From contig NZ_KB905156.1 in the NCBI RefSeq assembly GCF_000378605.1, forward strand, positions 62,001-126,000: a DNA stretch of 64,000 nt, given 5' to 3'. Positions 20,559-28,891 of this stretch are shown here, in pieces. Origin of the DNA: Thioalkalivibrio sp. ALJ21 (GTDB taxonomy: Bacteria > Pseudomonadota > Gammaproteobacteria > Ectothiorhodospirales > Ectothiorhodospiraceae). The translations under genes were made by a program, and so were the position numbers. A model generated the notes under the pieces. That model was not told where the DNA came from. It ran no database searches and was given only the letters and a program-made list of their open reading frames with translations. The first letter of the stretch is position 1. Each line of letters begins with the position of its first letter.

Positions 20559-23500
20559 CTACAGGAGGACCTTCTCGATGCCGCCCTCGCGCGCCCGGTC
20601 GATGAAGTCCTTCTGCCAGCCGTCGCCCATCAGGCGATTGGCCATCTCGACCACGATGTAGTCGGTATCCAGTCCGGTGTCCTCGCGATAGCGCGACAGG
20701 CCCTGCTGGCAGGCCGGGCAGGAGGTCAGCAGCTTCACGTTGCCGTTTTCGGCCTTCTCCTCGCCGGTGAGCTGACGAATCCCCTTGTGCAGCTCTTCCT
20801 GCTTGCGGAAGCGCACCTGGGTGGCGATGTCCGGACGGCTGACCGCGAACGTGCCCGCCTCGCCGCAGCAACGGTTGGACTGCAGGACCTCCTGTCCCAG
20901 CAGCTTGCCGGCCACATCGGTCGGCTTGTGCGATTTCATCGGCGAGTGGCAGGGGTCGTGGTACATGTACTGCACCCCGTTGAGCCCCTCCAGCTTCACG
21001 CCCTTCTCCATCAGGTACTCGTGGATGTCGAGCAGTCGGCAGCCCGGGAAGATGCGCTCGAACTCGTACTTGAGCAGCTGATCCATGCAGGTGCCGCAGG
21101 AGACCACCACGGTCTTGATGTCCAGGTAGTTCAGCGTGGTCGCCACGCGGTGGAACAGCACCCGGTTTTCGGTGGTGATCTGCGAGCCCTTGTCGAAGTC
21201 GCCATTGGAGTTTTGCGGATAGCCGCAGCACAGATAGCCCGGCGGCAGCACCGTCTGTGCGCCGACGTCGTAGAGCATGGCCAGCGTCGCCAGCCCGACC
21301 TGACTGAACAGGCGCTCGGAGCCGCAGCCGGGGAAATAGAACACTGCGTCGGAATCGAGATCGGTCTTTACCGGGTCGCGCAGGATCGGCACATAGCGCG
21401 AATCCTCCAGCCCCAGCATCTGACGGGTGGTCTGGCTCGGCAGCCCTGCCGGCATCGGCTTTTTCACGAAGTGCACGACCTGCTCGTGCATCGGGGCCTT
21501 GCCGGTCGTGGAACGCGGGCGCTTGCCCTCACCGGTCAGGTTGAGCTTCTTGAACGCGTAGTGGCCGAGGCGCTGGGCGGCATAGCCCATCTGGATCGCC
21601 CCCTTGCGGATGCCCTTGATCTTGGACGGATCCTTGGTGTTCAAGAAGGCCATGGACATCATCGTCGCCGGCGTGGCCTTGCGCTTGCCCTTCTTCTTCA
21701 GGATGGAGCGCATGTGCATGGTCACGTCGCCGAAGTCGATGTCGACCGGGCACGGATTCAGGCACTTGTGGCAGATCGTGCAGTGGTCGGCCACATCGTT
21801 CATCTCGTCGAAGTGGTGCAGCGACAGCCCGCGCCGGGTCTGCTCCTCGTAGAGGAAGGCCTCGACGATCAGCCCGGTGGCCAGGATCTTGTTGCGCGGC
21901 GAGTAGAGCAGGTTCGCGCGCGGGACATGCGTGTTGCACTCCGGCTTGCACTTGCCGCAGCGCAGGCAGTCCTTGATCTCGTCGTTGAGATCGCCCAGCT
22001 CGCTCTGCTCCAGGATCAGTGCCTCCTGCTGCACCAGACGCAGCGAAGGCGTGTAGGCATTGGACAGCCCGGAGCCCTCGAGCAGCTTGCCGGCGTTGAA
22101 CACGCCGTTCGGGTCGACCTGCTTCTTGTACTCCGCGAACGACTCGATGCGCTCGGGCTCGAGATACTGCATCTTCGTGAGCCCGATCCCGTGCTCGCCG
22201 GAGATCACGCCGTTCAGCTCGCGCGCCAGGCGCATCACGTCGTCCACCAGGCGTTCGGCCTGGTGCATCATCTGGTAGTCGTTCGAATTGACCGGGATAT
22301 TCGTATGCACGTTGCCGTCCCCGGCGTGCATGTGCAGGGCGATGAACAGCCGACTGGTCAGCACGCGGTCGTGGATCGCGGCCAGGCGCTTGCGCACTGA
22401 CTCCATCTGGTGACCGTCGAAGATCTCGAACAGCGGACGCTCCACCTCCGCGCGATAGGAAATGCGCAGGCTGCGGCGCAGCAAGAGGTTGATCAGCTTG
22501 TCGTGGTCACGGCGATCGGCGCGGGCGGGTTCGTCCAGCAGCTCGTCGCATTCGGAGGCCAGCGTAAAGAAGTTGTCCGCGATCGCCTTCCAGCGCTTCT
22601 GCACTGCCTCGAGCTTCTCGACCGCGCGTTCGCGCTTGGCCTCGAACCACTGCTGCCCTTCGCCACCGGTGTCTTCCAGCAGCTCGCGCAGTTCGGGGTG
22701 ATCGCCGCGCATGCACTCCAGCACCTCGTCGACCATCGCCAGCTTGTTCTTCAGTGACTCGCGCACGTTCAGGGTCTCGACCCCCTCGGTGTACTCGGCA
22801 AGCCGCTCCAGCGGGATCACCACGTCCTCGTTGATCTTGAACGCGTTGGTGTGGTGGGCAATCGCGGCGGTGCGCGCGCGATCGGCCCAGAAGCGCTTGC
22901 GTGCCTCCGGGCTCACGGCGATGAAGCCCTCGCCGTTGCGGGCATTGGCGGCGCGCACCATCTTGGCGGCGAGCGTGCCCAGGGCATCCTCGTTGTCGGA
23001 GACGATGTCGGCGATCAGCACCATCTTCGGCTGCTCGCCACGGGCACCCTTCGGGGTGTACTTGACGGCACGCACGTAGCGCTCGTCCAGGTGCTCCAGC
23101 CCCGCCAGCAAGACGTCGTCCTCGGCATCCACCGCATCCTTGATCTCGACGATCGCCGGAACGGCCTGATGCAGATCGGTCCCATAGAACTCCAGGCACA
23201 CGGTACGGATGTTGTCCGGCATCCGGTGCAGGATGAACTCGGCCGAGGTAATCAGGCCGTCACAGCCCTCCTTCTGGATGCCCGGCACGCCCATCAGGGT
23301 TTTGTCGGTCACGTCCTTGCCCAGGCCGACCTTGCGGAAGCGCGCACCCGGCATCTCCAGCGTCTCGGGTTCGCCCGTGGGGGTGCGGCCGTCGGGGCCA
23401 TAGCGAGTGATGCGAAAACGCACCGTCTCCGCATCATGGATTTTGCCGAGGTTGTGATTCAGGCGCTCGACCCGCATCCAGTCGGCCTCGGGGGTGACCA

Positions 23501-24401
23501 TGGTCCAGGAGGCCAGGTTGTCCAGCGCGGTCCCCCAGAGCACGGCCTTCTTGCCCCCGGCGTTCATCGCGACGTTGCCGCCGATTGTGGAGGCATCCTG
23601 CGAAGTGGGATCCACCGCGAACACGAGTCCGTTCTCGGCGGCCAGCTCGGAGACCCGCTTGGTCACCACGCCGGCCTCGACACGCACGACGGCCACGTCC
23701 TGATCAACACCCGGGAGCGGGCGACGCTCGACCGGGCCTATACCTTCGAGCTTTTCGGTATTGATGACCGCGGAACGCTTGGACAGCGGCACGGCACTGC
23801 CGGTATAGCCGGTACCACCACCACGCGGGATCACAGTCAGGCCGAGTTCGATACAGGCGGCGACCAGCGGCCCCATCTCTTCCTCGGAATCCGGCGTCAG
23901 CACGACGAACGGCAGCTCTACGCGCCAGTCGGTGGCGTCGGTAACGTGGGAGACACGGGCCAGACCGCCGAACTGGATATTGTCCTTGTGTGTCAGGCCC
24001 TTCAGGCGCTTGCGCACACGCTCGCGCAGCTCCAGCGTCTGCTGGAACTCGTCGGCAAATGCGGTCACCGCGGCCTGGGCACGGCGCGCGAGCGTCAACG
24101 CCTTCTCGTTGCCGTCGGCACGCTTGCGGATCTGGTCCAGGCGATGCTGCATCGCATCGATCAGCGATTTGCGGCGCTTCTTGTCGTCCAGCAGGTCGTC
24201 CTGGATATACGGGTTGCGGGCGACCACCCACATGTCGCCAAGCACCTCGAACAGCATGCGCGCGGACACACCCGTCTGGCGTTCCCCACGCAGTTCGTTG
24301 AGGAGGTCCCAGGTATCGGAACCCAGGAAGCGGATGACAATTTCGCGGTCGGAGAATGAAGTGTAGTTATAGGGTATTTCTCGAACGCGTTCGGCGGTCA
24401 T
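20559..24401 (-). CDS. Giant FAD-linked oxidase / Fe-S oxidoreductase (DUF3683 family)
   Basis: A 1280-residue single-chain flavo-iron-sulfur protein related to D-lactate/glycolate dehydrogenases and E. coli YdiJ. Order: N-terminal DUF3683-type region; PCMH FAD domain with [20 protein letters not shown] and [17 protein letters not shown]-oxidase C domain with [15 protein letters not shown] and [13 protein letters not shown]; two [4Fe-4S] motifs ([25 protein letters not shown]); C-terminal CCG domains with [26 protein letters not shown] and CCGEAGTF. It probably oxidises a 2-hydroxyacid and passes electrons to the quinone pool or another carrier; the substrate is not evident. It has no operon partners. 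Confidence 0.88.
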   Translation of the reverse strand: MTAERVREIPYNYTSFSDREIVIRFLGSDTWDLLNELRGERQTGVSARMLFEVLGDMWVVARNPYIQDDLLDDKKRRKSLIDAMQHRLDQIRKRADGNEKALTLARRAQAAVTAFADEFQQTLELRERVRKRLKGLTHKDNIQFGGLARVSHVTDATDWRVELPFVVLTPDSEEEMGPLVAACIELGLTVIPRGGGTGYTGSAVPLSKRSAVINTEKLEGIGPVERRPLPGVDQDVAVVRVEAGVVTKRVSELAAENGLVFAVDPTSQDASTIGGNVAMNAGGKKAVLWGTALDNLASWTMVTPEADWMRVERLNHNLGKIHDAETVRFRITRYGPDGRTPTGEPETLEMPGARFRKVGLGKDVTDKTLMGVPGIQKEGCDGLITSAEFILHRMPDNIRTVCLEFYGTDLHQAVPAIVEIKDAVDAEDDVLLAGLEHLDERYVRAVKYTPKGARGEQPKMVLIADIVSDNEDALGTLAAKMVRAANARNGEGFIAVSPEARKRFWADRARTAAIAHHTNAFKINEDVVIPLERLAEYTEGVETLNVRESLKNKLAMVDEVLECMRGDHPELRELLEDTGGEGQQWFEAKRERAVEKLEAVQKRWKAIADNFFTLASECDELLDEPARADRRDHDKLINLLLRRSLRISYRAEVERPLFEIFDGHQMESVRKRLAAIHDRVLTSRLFIALHMHAGDGNVHTNIPVNSNDYQMMHQAERLVDDVMRLARELNGVISGEHGIGLTKMQYLEPERIESFAEYKKQVDPNGVFNAGKLLEGSGLSNAYTPSLRLVQQEALILEQSELGDLNDEIKDCLRCGKCKPECNTHVPRANLLYSPRNKILATGLIVEAFLYEEQTRRGLSLHHFDEMNDVADHCTICHKCLNPCPVDIDFGDVTMHMRSILKKKGKRKATPATMMSMAFLNTKDPSKIKGIRKGAIQMGYAAQRLGHYAFKKLNLTGEGKRPRSTTGKAPMHEQVVHFVKKPMPAGLPSQTTRQMLGLEDSRYVPILRDPVKTDLDSDAVFYFPGCGSERLFSQVGLATLAMLYDVGAQTVLPPGYLCCGYPQNSNGDFDKGSQITTENRVLFHRVATTLNYLDIKTVVVSCGTCMDQLLKYEFERIFPGCRLLDIHEYLMEKGVKLEGLNGVQYMYHDPCHSPMKSHKPTDVAGKLLGQEVLQSNRCCGEAGTFAVSRPDIATQVRFRKQEELHKGIRQLTGEEKAENGNVKLLTSCPACQQGLSRYREDTGLDTDYIVVEMANRLMGDGWQKDFIDRAREGGIEKVLL

Positions 24402-24551
24402 TGAGGCTTGGCCCCCCGATCAGAATGAGCGCAAAGAGTAACGGCTCCGTGCGGGAGGCGCACGAAGTCGCACTCTTCGTCCATGCTTTTGGGCACCAAA
24501 GTACCTGCCGATCGCCGCGCAGGTCGGTGCCCGGCTTCTGACGACCCGGCG

Positions 24552-24701
24552 TTACAGGTAGGCCAGCAGCCCCACCGCTCCGATCACGATCAGGTAGATC
24601 GCCACGATGTAGTTCAGCAGCCGGGGCCAGATCAGGATCAGGATGCCGGCACCCAGCGAGAGGATAGCCGTCAGCAGGCCAGGATCGATATGCAGCGTCA
24701 T
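24552..24701 (-). CDS. DUF3096 small membrane protein
   Basis: A 49-residue protein whose single hydrophobic hairpin (LLTAILSLGAGILILIWP then LLNYIVAIYLIVIGAVGLLAYL) carries the DUF3096 motif WPRLLNYIVAIYLIVIG. The start MTLHIDPGLL is chosen over an upstream ATG because AAAGGAG lies 7 bases before it. Function unknown. Confidence 0.85.
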   Translation of the reverse strand: MTLHIDPGLLTAILSLGAGILILIWPRLLNYIVAIYLIVIGAVGLLAYL

Positions 24702-24754
24702 GCGGATACTCCTTTGCCGGGCGCTACGGCCCGGCATACCGCGAGTGGTCGAGA

Positions 24755-25672
24755 TCAGAAGAGTTTTTCTTCCATCTCCAGGTAAACGGCATTGGCGTTA
24801 CTGCGGTTGGTCTCCTCGAAAGCCGGCAGGTCTTCGTAGTCGGACCAGTCCATTGCCGCATAGGCCTCTTCGAAGGAATCCATATTCTCGACTGCCGCGC
24901 CCATGTGTTCACGCAAATAGGCGATATAGTCACGGGTGAACTTCACTGCGCGTGCGGCCTCGTCGGTGGCGTCGCCATGCCCCGGGACCAGGAACTTCAG
25001 GTCCATCTCCATCAGTTCTTCCAGACGATTGACCCAGTTTTCCGAGTCCAGTGCGTCATCACCCATGAACGGGATGCGGCCGTCGAACACGATGTCGCCG
25101 GCAAAGACCACACCGGTCTCTTCAACCACCATGATGATGTCATCCGGTGAATGGGCCGGGCCGGCGTGTACGCAACGAAACGTCTTGCCGCCCAGCTCGA
25201 TCACGTACTCGTCATCAAAGAACTCGTCCGGCGGGATGATCTGGGTGTCCTCATCAACCCAGGGTGTCAGCACGCCTCGGCGCTGCTCGAGCCGTGCGGC
25301 GGCCCCGGGGCTGTCGAGATAGTCCTTCGCGCGCGACTGGCCGATGATCTTCGCGTCCGTGTGATCGGCAAAGGCCTGCAGGCCATAGATGTGATCCGCG
25401 TGGTAATGCCCGGCGATCACGTACTTGATCGGCTGATCCGTAACCTCCTTGATCCGCCGGATCATCTCGAACCCGAGCGGCGGCGTCCCCAGGGCGTCGT
25501 AGACCACCACACCCTCGTCCGTCACCACAAAGCCGGCGTTCGAGGTATGCCCCTCGTTGTCCGGGTCCGGGATACCGGATATCCCGATCATGTACCAGGT
25601 ATCCGCGCCCTCGACCTCGTGGGCGGTGGTATCGACACTGACCGGCTCGTAGGGGTTGTCAGGTACCGACAT
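24755..25672 (-). CDS. Metallo-beta-lactamase-fold hydrolase (SoxH-like)
   Basis: Zinc-dependent hydrolase of 305 residues. Metal ligands: HYHADH, HAGPAHSPDD, FAGDIVFDGR and VPGHGDA. An N-terminal section (MIGISGIPDPDNEGHTSNAG) resembles SoxH and the zinc hydrolases linked to quinoprotein oxidation, but the sequence alone does not fix a substrate. Start MSVPDNPYEP is preceded by a GAGAGGAGAG purine-rich ribosome site. No signal peptide is obvious. An acidic C-terminal tail (MDWSDYEDLPAFEE) is present. Confidence 0.83.
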   Translation of the reverse strand: MSVPDNPYEPVSVDTTAHEVEGADTWYMIGISGIPDPDNEGHTSNAGFVVTDEGVVVYDALGTPPLGFEMIRRIKEVTDQPIKYVIAGHYHADHIYGLQAFADHTDAKIIGQSRAKDYLDSPGAAARLEQRRGVLTPWVDEDTQIIPPDEFFDDEYVIELGGKTFRCVHAGPAHSPDDIIMVVEETGVVFAGDIVFDGRIPFMGDDALDSENWVNRLEELMEMDLKFLVPGHGDATDEAARAVKFTRDYIAYLREHMGAAVENMDSFEEAYAAMDWSDYEDLPAFEETNRSNANAVYLEMEEKLF

Positions 25673-25890
25673 GGACTCTCTCCTCTCCTGTTTTTTGGTT
25701 TTATCTGGCGCACATCGAGTCGACGTTCGCGCCATTCCTGAAGGGTTCGACGCAGAGGGGCCGCAAGAATTCCCGCTGGATGCGGGTGGCGGGGCGCCGA
25801 TCAGGGGAGTGTAGCGAGTTTGGAGCGTGGGGAGGGAAAGCAACGGCATTGATGGCCGCATCGCCTTGCGGGGGCCAGCTGAGGCCCCGG
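25673..25890. other. Intergenic stretch without a gene
   Basis: Between the metallo-hydrolase start and the tRNA-derived repeat field I see no credible gene, RNA or terminator. It should contain the promoter of the metallo-hydrolase, but no clear -35/-10 pair stands out. Confidence 0.4.
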
Positions 25891-26037
25891 ATGATTCGGC
25901 GGCTGCGCCGCCTCACCCCTTCGGGGCTGCACGCGCGCTGCGCGTGCAGTGCTCCGCTGCGCTGCGCCGAACCTTCCAGGTTCGAACCCTGGACTCGCTC
26001 AAATATCCATAGAAAAGGGCCCCGCGAGGGGGCCCTT
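25891..26037 (-). repeat. tRNA-tail-derived repeat block A with terminator
   Basis: GC-rich block of nested palindromes followed (toward higher coordinates) by CCAGGTTCGAACCCTGG, which reads on the minus strand like a tRNA T-arm, and by a terminator hairpin (26013-26037; stem GGGCCCC, T4 on the minus strand). It is homologous to block B at 26113-26261: the two share AACCTT.CAGGTTC, ATCCAT and the closing GGCCCC hairpin. Confidence 0.65.
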
Positions 26038-26065
26038 CCCTGAAGTAACGACCAGTCCAAAGCAA

Positions 26066-26100
26066 ATGGCGGTGAGCCCCTTCGAGGGGCACACCGCCAT
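26066..26100. repeat. Hairpin abutting a tRNA-Gln 3'-end relic
   Basis: A 9-bp stem (ATGGCGGTG with CACCGCCAT) plus an inner GCCCC/GGGGC stem forms a strong hairpin. It ends at the first bases of the duplicated tRNA-Gln tail. Confidence 0.6.
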
Positions 26101-26118
26101 GGCTGGGGGACCAGGATT
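26099..26118 (-). pseudogene. Relic of the tRNA-Gln 3' end
   Basis: These 20 bases are identical to 26271-26290, which are the CCA end, 3' acceptor strand and T-stem of the intact tRNA-Gln plus one flanking base on the 3' side. The remainder of the tRNA is absent; the match stops within the T-loop, where GC-rich palindromic sequence takes over. Confidence 0.75.
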
Positions 26119-26261
26119 ACTCGGCGCTACGCGCCTCGCCCTTCGGGCCAGCGCCGCAAGCGGCGCTGTTCGGCTCGGCTTCGCCTCGCCGTCGAACCTT
26201 GCAGGTTCTCATCCTGGAAACTTCCATCTATCCATGAAAAAAGGCCCCACAAGGGGGCCTT
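26113..26261 (-). repeat. tRNA-tail-derived repeat block B
   Basis: Second member of the repeat pair. On the minus strand it runs from the terminator behind tRNA-Gln into a GAACCTGCAAGGTTCGA segment, then about 70 bases of nested GC-rich hairpins, then the AATCCTGGTCC tail of the tRNA relic. This is as if a T-loop had been interrupted by palindromic DNA. Confidence 0.6.
26237..26261 (-). terminator. Intrinsic terminator after tRNA-Gln
   Basis: On the minus strand a GGCCCC/GGGGCC stem (8 bp with flanking A-T pairs) is followed by six T residues, 11 bases after the tRNA 3' end. It would end the rplM-rpsI-tRNA transcript. Confidence 0.85.
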
Positions 26262-26271
26262 CTTCCATGGA

Positions 26272-26345
26272 TGGCTGGGGGACCAGGATTCGAACCTGGG
26301 TTGACGGAGTCAGAGTCCGTAGTCCTACCGCTAGACGATCCCCCA
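26272..26345 (-). tRNA. tRNA-Gln (anticodon CTG)
   Basis: 74-nt cloverleaf including an encoded CCA. The acceptor stem TGGGGGA pairs fully with TCCCCCA, with discriminator G. D-arm GTC/GAC encloses AGCGG; anticodon stem ACGGA/TCCGT encloses CTCTGAC, giving anticodon CTG (codon CAG); T-arm is CCAGG-TTCGAAT-CCTGG. The U1-A72 closing pair is typical of bacterial tRNA-Gln. It lies 39 bases after the rpsI stop on the same strand. Confidence 0.97.
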
Positions 26346-26384
26346 GTAAACCGGGTGCCGTACGCGCCGGCACTCGAGCGCCGT

Positions 26385-26777
26385 TTAGCGCTTCGAGTAC
26401 TGAGTCGCGCGGCGGGCCTTGCGCAGACCGACCTTCTTGCGCTCGACCTCGCGGGCGTCACGGGTCAGATGACCGCCACGACGCAGCGGCGAACGCATGT
26501 CTTCGTTGTACTGCACCAGCGCGCGGGCAATGCCCAGACGAATGGCACCGGCCTGGCCGTTGCCGCCGCCGCCTTCCACGGTCGCAATCACGTCGAAGTT
26601 CTCGGTGGACTCGGTGGCCTCCAGCGGCTGACGCACGACCATGCGCGAGGTCTGGCGGCCGAAGAACTCGTCCAGCGGCTTGTCGTTGACCGTGATGTTG
26701 CCCGTACCCGGGCGCAGGAACACGCGGGCCGAGGAGGTCTTGCGACGGCCGGTGCCGTAGTATTGATTGGTAGCCAT
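26385..26777 (-). CDS. rpsI: Ribosomal protein S9
   Basis: Small-subunit protein uS9, whose C-terminal tail reaches toward the P-site tRNA. 130 residues, with [21 protein letters not shown] near the start, [19 protein letters not shown] in the middle and the basic [17 protein letters not shown] tail. It follows rplM by 29 bases in the conserved rplM-rpsI operon. Confidence 0.98.
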   Translation of the reverse strand: MATNQYYGTGRRKTSSARVFLRPGTGNITVNDKPLDEFFGRQTSRMVVRQPLEATESTENFDVIATVEGGGGNGQAGAIRLGIARALVQYNEDMRSPLRRGGHLTRDAREVERKKVGLRKARRATQYSKR

Positions 26778-26806
26778 ACGGATCGATTTCCCTTGCTGTT
26801 TAGCCG

Positions 26807-27235
26807 TCAGATGTCGAGCGGCTGCGGCTGCTGCGCGGTGTGGCGATGCTCGGTACCGGAGTACACCTTGAGCTTCTTGAACATGGCGCGGCCCAGCGGG
26901 TTACGCGGCAGCATGCCCTTCACGGCGAGCTCGAGCACCTTCTCCGGATGACGGTCAATCATCTGGTTGAAGTTGGCTTCCTTGATCCCACCCGGGTAGC
27001 CGGTATGGCGGAAGTATTTTTTGTCGCTGGCCTTGTTGCCGGACACGCGAATCTTCTCCGCGTTGATCACGACGATGTAATCGCCAGTGTCCACGTGCGG
27101 CGTGTAGACGGGCTTGTGCTTCCCGCGCAGGCGACGCGCGATTTCCGTGGCGAGGCGGCCGAGGGTCTTGTCCGCGGCGTCGACCAGGAACCAGTCGCGT
27201 TCGACTTCAGCCGGCTTGGCGCTGATGGTGCTCAT
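26807..27235 (-). CDS. rplM: Ribosomal protein L13
   Basis: Large-subunit assembly protein uL13, 142 residues as in E. coli. Characteristic segments: [47 protein letters not shown], and [19 protein letters not shown]. It heads the rplM-rpsI operon and has a good promoter about 42 bases upstream. Confidence 0.98.
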   Translation of the reverse strand: MSTISAKPAEVERDWFLVDAADKTLGRLATEIARRLRGKHKPVYTPHVDTGDYIVVINAEKIRVSGNKASDKKYFRHTGYPGGIKEANFNQMIDRHPEKVLELAVKGMLPRNPLGRAMFKKLKVYSGTEHRHTAQQPQPLDI

Positions 27236-27276
27236 GTCTTGATGCTCCGATGTCGGGGCGATTCAGAAAGCGCGCA

Positions 27277-27305
27277 AGAATAGCGCTTCCCGGCGCGCGG
27301 TTCAA
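27277..27305 (-). promoter_or_regulatory. Sigma-70 promoter of rplM-rpsI
   Basis: On the minus strand TTGAAC and TATTCT are separated by exactly 17 bases, each with four of six consensus matches. The -10 lies about 42 bases before the rplM ATG, leaving a short leader in which autogenous control could act. Confidence 0.6.
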
Positions 27306-27329
27306 GGGACACACTGATTAATCTGCACG
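27305..27329. repeat. Possible relic end of the structured repeat element
   Basis: Twenty-one of 25 bases match the terminal inverted repeat of the 9634-9918 element (AGGGACACACTGATTAATCT here against AGGGAAACACTGATGAATGT). The rest of the element is absent, though a TGTCCCT follows about 40 bases later as a possible opposite end. Confidence 0.4.
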
Positions 27330-27423
27330 TCCCGAGAGAACCCGTGTGAGTTCGCATCCATGAGATGTCCCTTCAGGAGCGAGCATGGCTCCTTTCCGGA
27401 AACATCCCGTAACAGAAAACAAT

Positions 27424-27452
27424 AAAAAGGCCGGCACGAAGGCCGGCCCTTT
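27424..27452 (-). terminator. Intrinsic terminator of the DUF4168 gene
   Basis: On the minus strand a 7-bp GGCCGGC/GCCGGCC stem (27429-27448, 6-base loop) precedes TTTTTATT, about 45 bases after the stop codon. A second hairpin (GGACCCGGGC/GCCCGGGGTCC) lies between the stop and this terminator. Confidence 0.85.
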
Positions 27453-27494
27453 CTGGACCCGGGCACGAGGCCCGGGGTCCGGAGCGGGAATGGA

Positions 27495-28022
27495 TTACAT
27501 CTCCGCTTCGGCGCGCTCCTGGACTTCCTGCATCAGTTCGGGATCGTTCTGCAGGGCCATGGCCACTTCGTTGTATTCCTCGACGGTCATGCCGGCGTCT
27601 TCAACAGCGCTGACCATTTCGTCCTGGGCTTCCTGCTGCATGGACTGGGCTTCGGTTTCGTCCTCGGCCTCCTGCAGGCGGTTGGCGAAGTCTTCGCGCA
27701 CTTCCTGGACTGCCACAAAGGCACCCACGAAGGTGTCGATATCTTCTTCGCTCAGATCAACCTCAGGGGCCTGCTGAGCGGGCGGGGCACCAGCAGCACC
27801 ACCTTCCGGCGGAGCACCACCTTCAGGCGGCTGACCACCCTGGGCACCACCTTGCGGCGGCTGACCGCCCTGCGGAGGCGCACCTTCGGCACCACCCTGC
27901 GGCGGGGCACCCTCGGCGCCACCCTGGGCACCACCCATATCGCCGGTCTGCGCGGTCGCCACGCCACCGATCGCGAACATGGAAGTCAAAGCGAATGCGA
28001 GTGCGGTCTTGCGAAAGCTCAT
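27495..28022 (-). CDS. Exported Gly/Pro-rich protein with DUF4168 domain
   Basis: A 175-residue secreted protein of unknown function. Signal peptide MSFRKTALAFALTSMFAIGG ends near ATAQ. Residues about 27-85 are low-complexity GGAEGAPPQGG/QPPEGGAP repeats. The C-terminal part (VDLSEEDIDTFVGAFVAVQE to QNDPELMQEVQERAEAEM) is helical and fits DUF4168. The start has GAGGAAGAGG upstream. The signal peptide is clearly paralogous to that of the next gene upstream (28121-28579). The two are likely co-transcribed from one sigma-54 promoter, with a hairpin (28081-28106) between them. Confidence 0.82.
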   Translation of the reverse strand: MSFRKTALAFALTSMFAIGGVATAQTGDMGGAQGGAEGAPPQGGAEGAPPQGGQPPQGGAQGGQPPEGGAPPEGGAAGAPPAQQAPEVDLSEEDIDTFVGAFVAVQEVREDFANRLQEAEDETEAQSMQQEAQDEMVSAVEDAGMTVEEYNEVAMALQNDPELMQEVQERAEAEM

Positions 28023-28120
28023 CGTGTCTACCTCTTCCTCTGGGTGAAAAAATCTCGAGGCTCCTGCCTCAGAGATGGGGGCCGGGCAGACGAACACTGC
28101 CCGGCTTGCCCGTTAGCCCC

Positions 28121-28579
28121 TTACCAATCCGGGGCGTCGTCTTCGTCGTCGTCATCATCGCCAGCCGGGGCTTCAGCGCCGCCCGCCTGGGCCATCTGCG
28201 GCATACCGCCTTCGCGGTCTTCGTCGTCATCATCTTCCGCGGGGCCAGCGGCATCACCGGCCTGGACCATCTGCGGAGGCATACCACCGTCGCGGTCTTC
28301 GTCGTCATCTTCGTCCGCGGGGCCAGCGGCATCACCGGCCTGAACCATCTGCGGCATGCCACCATCACGATCTTCGTCATCGTCTTCGGCCGGCGGCGCA
28401 CCAGCGTCACCCGCCTGGACCATCATCTGGGGCGGCATACCACCCTGTTCTTCCTTTTCCTCTTCGTCCGGTGCCTCGGCACCTTCGCCCATACCCTGGG
28501 CTTGCGCGGCGCTCAGACCGCCGAGGGCAAAGAGGGAACTCATCGCGATTGCAAGAGCGGATTTGCGGAAAGTCGACAT
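28121..28579 (-). CDS. Exported acidic tandem-repeat protein
   Basis: Unrecognised 152-residue protein with signal peptide MSTFRKSALAIAMSSLFALG cleaved near AAQA. The mature part is four tandem repeats of about 25-27 residues. Each runs GGMPPQMVQAGDAAGPAE followed by DDDDEDRD, with Met/Gln-rich and Asp/Glu-rich halves. No cysteines are present and the net charge is extremely negative, suggesting a secreted or periplasmic cation-binding or intrinsically disordered protein (inference). AAGGAGAG lies 7 bases before the ATG. A near-consensus sigma-54 promoter and a GGGTCA array lie upstream, directly behind a sigma-54 response-regulator gene. Confidence 0.8.
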   Translation of the reverse strand: MSTFRKSALAIAMSSLFALGGLSAAQAQGMGEGAEAPDEEEKEEQGGMPPQMMVQAGDAGAPPAEDDDEDRDGGMPQMVQAGDAAGPADEDDDEDRDGGMPPQMVQAGDAAGPAEDDDDEDREGGMPQMAQAGGAEAPAGDDDDDEDDAPDW

Positions 28580-28663
28580 TGTGCTTCTCTCCTTCATTTG
28601 AGGTTTCAGCACAGTCAACGGAACGGCTCGATTGGCTTTCGGTTGACTGCACCCAAGGAAGTA

Positions 28664-28678
28664 GCAGAAGCCGTGCCA
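28664..28678 (-). promoter_or_regulatory. Sigma-54 (-24/-12) promoter
   Basis: On the minus strand TGGCACGGCTTCTGC matches TGGCACG-N4-TTGC at every position but one, with the invariant GG and GC ten bases apart and a T following. The predicted start is near 28652, giving a leader of about 73 bases. That leader begins with an 8-bp stem (CAGTCAAC at 28612-28619 with its complement at 28642-28649). Confidence 0.8.
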
Positions 28679-28751
28679 AAAACGGCCGAAAAATACAAAC
28701 GCTTTTATTTTCCGATGGTTACGAACCAACAAACGGGCACCAGGTGGGCCT

Positions 28752-28845
28752 GGGTCACAGTGAGATACGGGTCAAAACGACACATGGGTCAGGGCGACCC
28801 GGGTCAGTACGGCCCATCAAGGGTCGGGCGAGGTGAAAGGGGTCA
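28752..28845. repeat. Array of GGGTCA direct repeats (candidate activator sites)
   Basis: Five GGGTCA copies (28752, 28769, 28786, 28801, 28840) and one GGGTCG (28821) in the same orientation, with starts 17, 17, 15, 20 and 19 bases apart. The array lies about 100-195 bases upstream of the predicted sigma-54 transcription start, the usual distance for enhancer-type activator sites. It sits between the response-regulator stop and the acidic-protein promoter. Confidence 0.75.
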
Positions 28846-28891
28846 CGATACAGCCGACCGTGAACCGTGGAGAGGCGCCGAGCAAAGGCGC

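Noticed and set aside
25949-26689. Open frames spanning the tRNA and its repeats
   Set aside because: They overlap a tRNA gene, terminators and rpsI on the opposite strand and have no domain content.
28752-28845. CRISPR array or replication origin
   Set aside because: The repeats are only 6 bp with 9-14 base gaps, far too short for CRISPR, and no replication initiator gene or AT-rich unwinding region is nearby.
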